From an uncultured Acetobacteraceae bacterium (lineage in GTDB: Bacteria; Pseudomonadota; Alphaproteobacteria; Acetobacterales; Acetobacteraceae), in assembly GCA_903900905.1 (NCBI GenBank), contig CAIUPC010000673.1, forward strand, positions 1 to 43,328: DNA of 43,328 bases. The letters are read 5' to 3'. Positions 21,412 to 28,756 of the stretch are shown here, piece by piece. A program made the position numbers and the translations under genes. The notes under the pieces were generated by a model, which did no database searches, was not told the origin of the DNA, and saw only the letters and a program-made list of their open reading frames with translations. The first letter of the stretch is position 1. Every line of letters begins with the position of its first letter.

Positions 21412-22025
21412 CCTTTCAATACTAGGTAGCCGATAGCTTTCTCAAGGAGATCTTCGCTGTGCTTGAACTGTCCGAGGCCTGTATTGCAATTAGTGCAGAG
21501 CAAGCCTCGGACTTTGTTCGTGTCGTGGCAGTGGTCTATATGAAAGCGCTTAGTGTTTCCGGTATCGGAGGTTTCGCAGATCGCGCACTTGCCGCCTTGA
21601 GATTCCAGCATCTCGGCATAGCTGCCGTGCTCCAGGCCATAGCGGCGCTTTGCGTGGTTATCTGCGTGGCGGTCCAGGTTGTTCAGGCGCCAGTTTTTGC
21701 TCGATCGGCGGTGCGACGTAGGGTCCTTGTGCCGACTCTCCGTGACCGCAGCCACGCTGCAGGTCTTGCAGGCATACTGCAGGCCATCCCGGGTGGTGCG
21801 GTTTTTGCCGAAGGCGTCCAGAGGTTTGCAGGACTCGCATTTGCTGCAACGCTTCATACCCTCGGGGTGTGCTTCTTCTACCGCTACCTTGCGCGGCTTG
21901 TAGGCGCTTTGCTTCGCGCGGAAACAAGGTTTACAGTAGGTCGAGAGGCCGTCAGCCTTCTGGTTGTTGGGGTAAAATTCGCTTGCAGGCTTGGCTTCGT
22001 TGCAAGCGTAGCAGGTTTTGAGCAT
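21408..22025 (-). CDS. Free-standing HNH endonuclease, endonuclease VII-like
   Basis: 205 residues from ATG 22025 (GAGGAG seven bases upstream; an ATG two codons earlier is too close). Two similar zinc modules come first: C5-x2-C8 ... C31-x2-C34 and C60-x2-C63 ... C87-x2-C90, each with a D-G-L-x3-C motif. The C-terminal domain is the Endo VII/HNH core: C147-x2-C150, F-H-I-D-H-C-H-D-T (161-169), R-G-L-L-C-x2-C-N (174-181). It is transcribed against the late block between the capsid gene and the next structural gene, the typical site of a free-standing homing nuclease. Reduced GC-ending codon use suggests recent transfer. Confidence 0.88.
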   Translation of the reverse strand: MLKTCYACNEAKPASEFYPNNQKADGLSTYCKPCFRAKQSAYKPRKVAVEEAHPEGMKRCSKCESCKPLDAFGKNRTTRDGLQYACKTCSVAAVTESRHKDPTSHRRSSKNWRLNNLDRHADNHAKRRYGLEHGSYAEMLESQGGKCAICETSDTGNTKRFHIDHCHDTNKVRGLLCTNCNTGLGQFKHSEDLLEKAIGYLVLKG

Positions 22026-22102
22026 TATCATTCTCCTCGGCTGAACGAGTTAAGAGTGGCATAGCTTTATACGGGTTGCAACAGGTTTCTTAGGAGGGCT
22101 TC

Positions 22103-22348
22103 ATGGCCTACGGTTTGAAATACTCTCTCGATGTGGTTTGGCTTCCCGATGGCGCCGGCGCCATGACGGTGCCGGATGCCCAGCGCCTGAAGATGATGCA
22201 GTCGTCCATCGTGCTGGTGCCGGGCGGCGACGCGCCGACCGCCGCCAACTTCAACACGGCGATCACCGGCGCCATGACCACCGATCTAGAAGCCCAGGTC
22301 CTGGCCAACCTCGGCCAGCTCCAGGGCTTCGCCACGGGCGGGGGTTAG
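22103..22348 (+). CDS. Hypothetical 81-aa virion-region protein
   Basis: ATG 22103 has a strong TAGGAGGG ribosome-binding site. The protein begins with a beta-like segment (G-L-K-Y-S-L-D-V-V-W-L-P-D-G-A-G-A-M) and ends Gly-rich. Similar short proteins follow N4-gp56 capsid genes and may be decoration or head-completion proteins; not recognised with certainty. Confidence 0.7.
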   Translation: MAYGLKYSLDVVWLPDGAGAMTVPDAQRLKMMQSSIVLVPGGDAPTAANFNTAITGAMTTDLEAQVLANLGQLQGFATGGG

Positions 22349-22352
22349 CCCT

Positions 22353-22652
22353 ATGGCGACAATCACGCTCGGCACGACGGCCCAGACTTCGCTCGTCGCG
22401 CTCAAGTACCTGGCCGGCTACAACTCTGGCATGGCCGCCGCTGATCAGGCTTCGATCCAAAACCGGATCAAGGACGATCTCGGCAACGCCCACTCTTTGC
22501 TGGGCGGCGCTTTCCAGGGTGGCCAGCTTTTTATCCCCAACCGGGGTGTGCTGCAGGTCCTCCCCGGCGACTTCGTCGGCGTTGACAGTCAAGGCTGGCC
22601 CATCCTAGTGTCGGCCAACTCCATCGCGAACGCCGCGTGGGTCCACAGCTAG
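22353..22652 (+). CDS. Hypothetical 99-aa virion-region protein
   Basis: Starts four bases after the previous stop. Helical first half (L-V-A-L-K-Y-L-A-G-Y-N) and a beta-rich second half (G-G-Q-L-F-I-P-N-R-G-V-L-Q-V-L-P-G-D-F-V-G-V-D), reminiscent of head decoration or head-tail proteins. No family assigned. Confidence 0.7.
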   Translation: MATITLGTTAQTSLVALKYLAGYNSGMAAADQASIQNRIKDDLGNAHSLLGGAFQGGQLFIPNRGVLQVLPGDFVGVDSQGWPILVSANSIANAAWVHS

Positions 22653-22661
22653 GAGCTTCCC

Positions 22662-23171
22662 GTGCCTCCCAAGAAGCCGGACGATGACATTGACGCCAAC
22701 GATTTCCTGGGCCTGCCGGCTGACGCCGCGGCCCCGGAGATGCGCCTCCACCCGATCCTGACCAACGCCGAAGTCCTGGAAGCCCAGGCCAAGGCGCGGT
22801 CCAAGATCGACAAGGAACGTCGCGTCAACGCCATGAAGGAGGTCGAGGACCGCGAGACCCATCGTCTGCGGGTCGAAGAAGGCCTGACCACCGGCATCAG
22901 TTCGGAAGACGAACCGGTCAAGTTCACGGTTGATCTGCCCGAGTGGGCGCCGTGGATCGCGGTCAACGGCGAGCCTTACTGGCATGGCTACACCTATGAT
23001 GTGGCTCGCCATATCTCCCGGTCGCTGTCGGAACAGTCGCAGCGCGCCTGGCGCGCGGACGACCAGACCGAAGGCAAGTCGATCGCCCAGCAGCTTCAAA
23101 ACAAGCGGCACTCGGTGATCAACGGCCGCAACGGCGCCATCGCCAATGCCCCGGCGCGCTTCGATGCGTGA
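22662..23171 (+). CDS. Hypothetical 169-aa charged protein
   Basis: GTG 22662 has AGGAG upstream. A charged helical first half (E-A-Q-A-K-A-R-S-K-I-D-K-E-R-R) is followed by a compact segment with D-L-P-E-W-A-P-W-I-A-V-N-G-E-P-Y-W-H-G-Y-T-Y, then a polar helix. Similar short proteins with a W-I-x-V-N-G-x-x-Y-x-x-G motif occur between capsid and tail genes of phages. Role unknown; it overlaps the next gene by eight bases. Confidence 0.72.
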   Translation: MPPKKPDDDIDANDFLGLPADAAAPEMRLHPILTNAEVLEAQAKARSKIDKERRVNAMKEVEDRETHRLRVEEGLTTGISSEDEPVKFTVDLPEWAPWIAVNGEPYWHGYTYDVARHISRSLSEQSQRAWRADDQTEGKSIAQQLQNKRHSVINGRNGAIANAPARFDA

Positions 23172-23898
23172 GTCCAGCGAGAAGGTGCAGCCGTTGTACC
23201 CTGACGCCAAGAACATCGCCACCGGCGTGTCCTTGGTCGTCTCCCTGGCCAGCGACCGCCAGATCACGTTTCAGACCGGCTTTGAGGGCGACGAGCCCGA
23301 TCCGGTGGTCAATGCACGTCTGGACCGGCTTTGCCGCTTCGCCGACCGCCTGAAGGCCAAGGCCGAGATCCCCGAGATCGAGGCTGACCTGCGCAAGCAG
23401 CGCGAGACCTTGGCGCAGTTCCGCGAGGATCGCGCCCGCGTTGGCGCCGAGCACGAGCACCAGCAAGCCCTGCGTCAGGTCGAACTGGACGAGCGCGTCA
23501 AGCACCGCGAGCAAGCGCGCAAGGAGTTCCAAGCCGGGATCGACGCTTCGATCCTGTCCATGCAGCAGGCCAAGCAGAAAATCTGGAATGCCGGCGCCGA
23601 AGAGTACGCGCGCTCCGGCCGGCTGACGGCTTACATGCCTCGCGGCGCCGCGGCGTCTAACCTGGAGAAGGTCGACAAGGCCATCGCAGAGGCTTCAGTT
23701 CACCGCGAAAAGGCCCTGGCCGACTTCGACAACGATTACCAGATCGGGCTCGACACCGCCCAAGGCGAGATCGACAAGGCGAATGCGGAGCGGGAAGCCG
23801 CCGAGCGCAGCCTGAACATCTCGATCGAGCGTTACGAGACGGCGATCGCCTCGCAGGAGGCCCACCTGGCGAAGTGCCAGGAGTTGGCCGGGGGCTAG
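23164..23898 (+). CDS. Coiled-coil protein (244 aa), virion region
   Basis: ATG 23164 overlaps the previous stop. After a short N-terminal globular part, residues about 70-150 and 170-240 are long charged helices with heptad-like spacing (R-K-Q-R-E-T-L-A-Q-F-R-E-D-R-A-R; E-R-E-A-A-E-R-S-L-N). No enzymatic motif. It could be a scaffold-like or tail-associated structural protein. Confidence 0.7.
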   Translation: MRESSEKVQPLYPDAKNIATGVSLVVSLASDRQITFQTGFEGDEPDPVVNARLDRLCRFADRLKAKAEIPEIEADLRKQRETLAQFREDRARVGAEHEHQQALRQVELDERVKHREQARKEFQAGIDASILSMQQAKQKIWNAGAEEYARSGRLTAYMPRGAAASNLEKVDKAIAEASVHREKALADFDNDYQIGLDTAQGEIDKANAEREAAERSLNISIERYETAIASQEAHLAKCQELAGG

Positions 23899-23900
23899 AC

Positions 23901-24653
23901 ATGGCCCTGACCGCTGCACAGATCGTCGCGCTATCCTGCCAAGATGCAAAAGTGCCCGGCTTCACACAGCAGGCCGGGCTGTTCTTGAACATGCTGCTGG
24001 GCGATCTGTGCCGCACCTACGACTTCGAGCTGGCCGCCAAGACCTTCTATTTCAACTTCAACCCCGGCCAAGTCGCCCTGATGGGCAACAGCATTTACGG
24101 CTCGGGGCCGTATCCGTTGCCGGCCGACTTCCTGCGCATGAAGGACGAGAAGGCCGCCTTCTGGACGCTGCCCGGCACGGGCGTGGTCTATCCGCTGATC
24201 CCTTGCGATCTGTCGGAGTTCGACATGATGGTGCAGCAGGCCGGGACGCAGAGCTACCCCTACATCATCGCCACGGATATGAGCCCCGGCGACGAAGCGC
24301 AGCAGGGTGACACGACCCCGGTGTGCTATGTCTATTCGCCGCCGAGCGGGACATACCCTGTAACAATTCGTTACTTCGCCCAGATGCCGGATATCGTCAT
24401 CCCGGAGACCAGCACCGTCATCCCCTGGTTCCCGCACCAAGGCTACCTGCGCAAGAAGCTCTCGTCGTTACTGATGGGCCTGTCGGACGACACCCGCGAG
24501 CCAGCCTGGATGTCCGACGCCGACAACATGCTGCGCGAGTACCTGAAGCTCAAAGACAACCGCTCTAACCGCGCCACGACGATCAAGCTGGATCGCCGCC
24601 GCTTTGGTCGGGCGTACACGACCTTGAGCAACACGAAGACCGTGGGCTGGTGA
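23901..24653 (+). CDS. Head-tail adaptor / tail tube-like protein (250 aa)
   Basis: From ATG 23901. Sequence features: helical N-terminus (T-A-A-Q-I-V-A-L-S-C-Q-D-A-K), L-G-D-L-C-R-T-Y-D-F-E-L-A-A-K, the P-L-P-A-D-F-L-R-M-K-D motif common to podovirus adaptor proteins (T7 gp11/P22 gp4-like families), and a basic C-terminal region. It precedes the large nozzle-like protein, which matches the adaptor-then-nozzle order in podoviruses. Function is inferred from order and that motif. Confidence 0.75.
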   Translation: MALTAAQIVALSCQDAKVPGFTQQAGLFLNMLLGDLCRTYDFELAAKTFYFNFNPGQVALMGNSIYGSGPYPLPADFLRMKDEKAAFWTLPGTGVVYPLIPCDLSEFDMMVQQAGTQSYPYIIATDMSPGDEAQQGDTTPVCYVYSPPSGTYPVTIRYFAQMPDIVIPETSTVIPWFPHQGYLRKKLSSLLMGLSDDTREPAWMSDADNMLREYLKLKDNRSNRATTIKLDRRRFGRAYTTLSNTKTVGW

Positions 24654-24657
24654 TGGC

Positions 24658-26559
24658 ATGGCCCTTCGCAACAGCAAGCCGCTCACTTTCAAGGCTGTAG
24701 GTCTCTCTGACACCGTGGACGGCACCAATACCTTCCCCGGCGCCATGCAGCAGCTCGTCAACCTGATTCCCGCCCAGGACACAGCAAGTTGCTGGGTCCC
24801 TCGGCCGGCGGCAGTGCAGATCAGCGCCTTCCCCGGCTTCACCACGCCAGGCTTCGTGTCGGCTTCCTTGGTGATCGGCAACATCGAATACGGCATGATT
24901 GCCAGCGGGCTCCACGCCGGCAAAGATCAGCCATACGCCTACAACCTGGCCACCAGCACATTCTTGACCGTGAGCGGCATCACAGCCGCCAACGTGCCCA
25001 CCAGCCCGGCGACATCCGGTAATTGGGTTCCGCCGATCATGGCCGTGGTCGGCACACGCATTGTGGTCTGCCATCCGGGCTTCCCCGGCGGCGCGACTAA
25101 GTTTGGCTGGTTCGATATTTCCAGCTTCAGCTACACCGGCAGCACGACGACCAACGGCACGACTACCCTGGCCAGCGCCGTGAATCTGCTAACATCCGGC
25201 GTCCAGCCAGGGCAGGTCATCACCAAGGCCGACGTGCCGGCCGGAACCACAATCGTCTCGATCGCGGTAGGCGGCTTGTCGGCGATCATGAGCGCTGCGG
25301 CGACCGGCAGCACCACGTCGGCCACCACGATCGCCGGGGGCACCGCTGCAGCCCCTCAGTGGGGCGCGGGGGACACCAACATCTACAACCTGCCGTCCGT
25401 GCCTGTTAGCGTCGTCCAGTTCAACGGGCGGGCCTACTACGCGGTCGGCAATGGCGTGGCGTGGTCCGACTCCCTGCTGGCTTGCAACCGGACCAACGCC
25501 GACCAAGCTATTGTCTTCGGCAACGGCCTGCCCGTGACGGCGCTAGGGGCATTGCCGCTGTCCTCGCCGATCACCGGCGGTATCATCCAGGCTGTGCTCG
25601 CTTTCCAGGGCATCTCGGCACTGCAGCAGATCACCGGAGACCAGGCCACGACCAACCTGGCGGTCAACGTGCTTAACGTCGCCACAGGCACTCTGGCGCC
25701 GCTCTCGATCGCGCCGACCAACTTCGGCCTGGCTTTCGTGTCCCCCGAAGGCCTCCGGGTCGTCACCTTTGCCGGCCAGGTCTCCGATCCTATCGGTGAT
25801 AGCGGTAAAGGCGTGACGATCCCTTTCCTGTACGCGTCCTACCCTTCTCGCATCTGCGCCGCAGCGAACGCTGACGTGCTGCGGATCAGTGTGCAGAACG
25901 GCTACCTGCCATCGACGCCCTTCCAGGAATACTGGTACGATGTCACGCGCAAAATATGGAGCGGCCCGCACAACTTCCCCGCCAGCTTGATCCAGCCCTG
26001 GCAGGGCACCTTCGTGGTGCATCCGGCAGGCATCCCCGGCACGACGTGGAAGAGCGACGTGCAGGCATCTTCAGCGACCACTTACACGGAAAATGGCGTA
26101 CCGCTGCAGTTCGCCCATCAAACGTCTCTGCTCCCAGATAACCAGGAGATGCACGAGAACGCCCTGGTGGAGTCGGCTGCGGCCCTGGCCATGCCTGGCG
26201 GCTACACTTTGACGGTGACGGCGGTCGACGAGAACGACAACAACCTGAACACCACGACGCTGCAAACCTCCGGTTCGCTAACGGTGTGGGGTGCTTTTAC
26301 CTGGGGCGGAACCGTGTGGTCTGGCGCCCAGAGCGCACTACGGCAGTACCGGATACCGTGGACTGCGCCGTTGGTGTATAAGCAAGCGTCACAGATCCTT
26401 CAGGGCTCCTGTGTTCCAGGGCTGAAGATCGGCAACAGCTATTTCCGCTACCAGCAACTCGGCTACCTATTGGGGACACCCTATGTCTATGCACCAGTCC
26501 CGCCTTCGCCCTTCATCCTCGATCTTTCGACGTTGGATAGCACGGACGTTCTTCAGTAG
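24658..26559 (+). CDS. Tail nozzle / stabilisation-type protein (633 aa)
   Basis: Large beta-rich protein starting L-R-N-S-K-P-L-T-F-K-A-V-G-L-S-D-T-V-D. The opening part (F-P-G-A-M-Q-Q-L-V-N-L-I-P) and central F-N-G-R-A-Y-Y-A-V-G-N and S-P-E-G-L-R-V-V-T-F blocks are characteristic of podovirus nozzle proteins (P22 gp10/T7 gp12-type beta-propellers). The 3' end overlaps the next ORF by 77 bases. Confidence rests on size, beta content and location. Confidence 0.75.
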   Translation: MALRNSKPLTFKAVGLSDTVDGTNTFPGAMQQLVNLIPAQDTASCWVPRPAAVQISAFPGFTTPGFVSASLVIGNIEYGMIASGLHAGKDQPYAYNLATSTFLTVSGITAANVPTSPATSGNWVPPIMAVVGTRIVVCHPGFPGGATKFGWFDISSFSYTGSTTTNGTTTLASAVNLLTSGVQPGQVITKADVPAGTTIVSIAVGGLSAIMSAAATGSTTSATTIAGGTAAAPQWGAGDTNIYNLPSVPVSVVQFNGRAYYAVGNGVAWSDSLLACNRTNADQAIVFGNGLPVTALGALPLSSPITGGIIQAVLAFQGISALQQITGDQATTNLAVNVLNVATGTLAPLSIAPTNFGLAFVSPEGLRVVTFAGQVSDPIGDSGKGVTIPFLYASYPSRICAAANADVLRISVQNGYLPSTPFQEYWYDVTRKIWSGPHNFPASLIQPWQGTFVVHPAGIPGTTWKSDVQASSATTYTENGVPLQFAHQTSLLPDNQEMHENALVESAAALAMPGGYTLTVTAVDENDNNLNTTTLQTSGSLTVWGAFTWGGTVWSGAQSALRQYRIPWTAPLVYKQASQILQGSCVPGLKIGNSYFRYQQLGYLLGTPYVYAPVPPSPFILDLSTLDSTDVLQ

Positions 26560-27967
26560 CTTGCTGCTGGCCGGGCTTCCGGCCGCCGCCCAAACCAGCC
26601 CCGGTTTCACCGCGGGCCAGACGCTCCAGGCGGCGACGCTGAATGCTGCCTTCGTTGCTAAGCAGGACTATTCTGCTGCCCTAACGGCCCTGGCTGGCGG
26701 GAGCGGCGCCGCGCTGACGAACTTGAACGCAACAAACCTGACATCCGGGACCGTGGCTTCTGCGCGTGTTGCAGGGACCTATTCCGGGATCACAGGCGTC
26801 GGAACGCTGGCGTCGGGCGCCTGGAATGGCACGACCATAGGCACGATCTATGGCGGGACAGGACTGACCAGCTACACCACCGGCGATGTGCTTTATGCGT
26901 CCTCGGCCAATACGTTATCCAAGCTCGCCGCTGGGTCTAACGGCTATGTGCTGACCTTGGCCGGGGGCGTACCGGCATGGGCGGCGGCCGGCTCAGGCAC
27001 TGTGACTAGCGTAGGTGTTTCCGGCGGCTCCACGGGTTTGACGACCAGCGGTGGGCCCGTGACAACCAGCGGGACGATCACCCTGGCAGGGTTGCTGGCT
27101 ACCGGATACGGCGGCACAGGACTGACGACTTTCGCTGCCGCGAACAACGCCATATACTCGACATCGTCCAGCGCTGTGGCGGCGGGAACCTTGCCCGTCG
27201 CGGCAGGCGGTACGGGACTGACGACTTTCGCTGCCGCGAACAACGCCATATACTCGACATCAGCAGGCGCGCTAACTGCCGGGACACTTCCTGTCTCAGC
27301 AGGAGGAACCGGCTTAACCACGGTCACGGCGCCCACGCAGCAAATCTTCACATCAGGCTCTGGAACTTACACCAAGCCAGCCGGCGTGACATGGATCAGG
27401 GTTCGCATGGTCGGCGGCGGTGGCGGTGGCGGCGGCGGCGGCACCGGCTCAGGTGGCACCGGCGGCACCGGCGGCAATACGACATTTGGAACGGCTTTTC
27501 TGGCAGCTAATGGTGGTGGTGGTGGCGGCCAGGGCGCGAGCGGCGGTGGCGGTGGCGGTACGGCCAGCATTGCCGCAGGCGCGACCGGCTTGGCCCTGTC
27601 GGGCGGCGGCGGCGGCGGAGCAGCAGCCCAAACCCTCAGCAACGATGTTAACGCCAGCGGCATGGGCGGGAGTTCGGCTCTAGGTGGCGGCGCTGCGGCC
27701 GTAACCTATTTGTCAGCGGGGATAGCTGGCTCCACAAATACAGGCGGCGGCGGCTCTGGCGGCGGGAGCGGCAACAACGTGGCGGCCTTCCCCGGCGCTG
27801 GCGGTGGCTCTGGCGGCTTCGTGGACGCGATCATAACATCGGTTGGCGCGACCTATTCCGAGGCTGTCGGCGCGGCGGGAGCGGCTGGAACCGCAGGTAC
27901 CGGAGGTTCATCTGGAGGGGCGGGTGGCACCGGCTACATAATTGTAGAAGAACATTATTGGTATTAG
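26483..27967 (+). CDS. Glycine-rich fibre-like protein with Sec-type signal peptide (494 aa)
   Basis: The ORF opens 77 bases inside the nozzle gene. The N-terminus has a basic region with R-R, a hydrophobic core (T-F-F-S-S-L-L-L-A-G-L) and an A-A-A-Q cleavage-like site near residue 37. The middle has repeated G-G-T-G-L-T-T blocks with 32-residue period, typical of phage tail-fibre shafts. From about residue 285 comes a glycine-rich domain with the entry pattern F-T-S-G-S-G-T-Y-T-K-P-A-G-V-T-W-I-R-V-R-M-V-G-G-G. A secreted or periplasmic destination is inferred; a downstream start that skips the signal cannot be excluded. Confidence 0.8.
   Translation: MSMHQSRLRPSSSIFRRWIARTFFSSLLLAGLPAAAQTSPGFTAGQTLQAATLNAAFVAKQDYSAALTALAGGSGAALTNLNATNLTSGTVASARVAGTYSGITGVGTLASGAWNGTTIGTIYGGTGLTSYTTGDVLYASSANTLSKLAAGSNGYVLTLAGGVPAWAAAGSGTVTSVGVSGGSTGLTTSGGPVTTSGTITLAGLLATGYGGTGLTTFAAANNAIYSTSSSAVAAGTLPVAAGGTGLTTFAAANNAIYSTSAGALTAGTLPVSAGGTGLTTVTAPTQQIFTSGSGTYTKPAGVTWIRVRMVGGGGGGGGGGTGSGGTGGTGGNTTFGTAFLAANGGGGGGQGASGGGGGGTASIAAGATGLALSGGGGGGAAAQTLSNDVNASGMGGSSALGGGAAAVTYLSAGIAGSTNTGGGGSGGGSGNNVAAFPGAGGGSGGFVDAIITSVGATYSEAVGAAGAAGTAGTGGSSGGAGGTGYIIVEEHYWY
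27119..27261 (+). repeat. 47-bp direct repeats in fibre gene (27119-27165 and 27215-27261)
   Basis: The two copies are identical over 47 bases with a 96-base period and encode G-L-T-T-F-A-A-A-N-N-A-I-Y-S-T-S. Near identity at the DNA level implies recent duplication, in contrast to the synonymously diverged repeats of the 28757-31543 gene. Confidence 0.85.
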
Positions 27968-27975
27968 GGGTTCAT

Positions 27976-28698
27976 ATGGCTACGATCATCGGCTCACTAC
28001 CCTACACCTTGACCAACGGCACGACCGCAGATGCGAACGCGGTCATGGCGGATCTCAATTTCATCGTCAGCCAGGTCAACGCCAATGTGACGACTGCCAT
28101 TGCCGCCGCCGTGCTCGCCGCGTTGCCGGTGGGCATCATTGCGGAGTGGAGCGGATCGGTAGCCTCGATCCCGGCGCCCTGGCAGCTATGCGACGGCACC
28201 AACGGCACACCAGATAAGCGCGACACTTTCCAGGTCGGCGCAGGCGGGGCTTATGCGGTGGGCGCCACCGGCGGATCTATCACGCAGACGATTACGGTGG
28301 CCGGCCATGTTCTGACCGTGCCGGAACTTCCCGCCCACAATCACGGCGTCAATGACCCGGCGCACACCCACGGCGTCAATGATCCGACGCACGCTCACGG
28401 GCTTAATGATCCAACTCACGTCCATACTATTCAAGGCGTTAGCGGTAGCCAGAACGGGGTGACTAATAACCTCGGCGGGGCAGGCACGGTGACGCGAGGA
28501 CCGACGCAGTTTTCGACTGACGCCGCCTCCACCGGGATGACGATGAACGCCGCCGCAACTGGAATCACCAACCAGAACGCCGCGACAGGCATCACGACTC
28601 AGAATGCAGGCGGGGGCGCTGCGCACGCGCACACTGCTACCGGGTCGGACAACCGACCGCCGTATTATGCTTCCGCTTTTATCATGAAGATGTCCTGA
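27976..28698 (+). CDS. Tail-collar domain fibre protein with HxH repeats (240 aa)
   Basis: ATG 27976. Residues about 50-95 are a collar-type domain: G-I-I-A-E-W-S-G-S, P-A-P-W-Q-L-C-D-G-T-N-G-T-P-D-K-R-D-T-F. Residues about 120-150 contain repeated N-D-P-x-H-x-H-G units (H-N-H, H-T-H, H-A-H, H-V-H), which in T4 gp37-type fibres bind iron and organise trimers. The C-terminus D-N-R-P-P-Y-Y-A-S-A-F-I-M-K is the standard fibre tip end. It has no signal peptide, unlike its neighbours. Likely a receptor-binding virion protein. Confidence 0.85.
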   Translation: MATIIGSLPYTLTNGTTADANAVMADLNFIVSQVNANVTTAIAAAVLAALPVGIIAEWSGSVASIPAPWQLCDGTNGTPDKRDTFQVGAGGAYAVGATGGSITQTITVAGHVLTVPELPAHNHGVNDPAHTHGVNDPTHAHGLNDPTHVHTIQGVSGSQNGVTNNLGGAGTVTRGPTQFSTDAASTGMTMNAAATGITNQNAATGITTQNAGGGAAHAHTATGSDNRPPYYASAFIMKMS

Positions 28699-28756
28699 TT
28701 GGACGAAGCGGAAGCTGCGCGCTATGGTTCCGGTCGAACTTAAAGGGGAGCGCGCC

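Noticed and set aside
21408-22025. Group I intron hosting the HNH gene near the capsid gene
   Set aside because: The capsid frame ends normally with a stop, the HNH gene is on the opposite strand and no split exon follows.
28699-28728. Promoter TTGGAC-18-TATGGT before the 928-residue gene
   Set aside because: Both boxes have mismatches and the spacing is at the limit; too weak to annotate.
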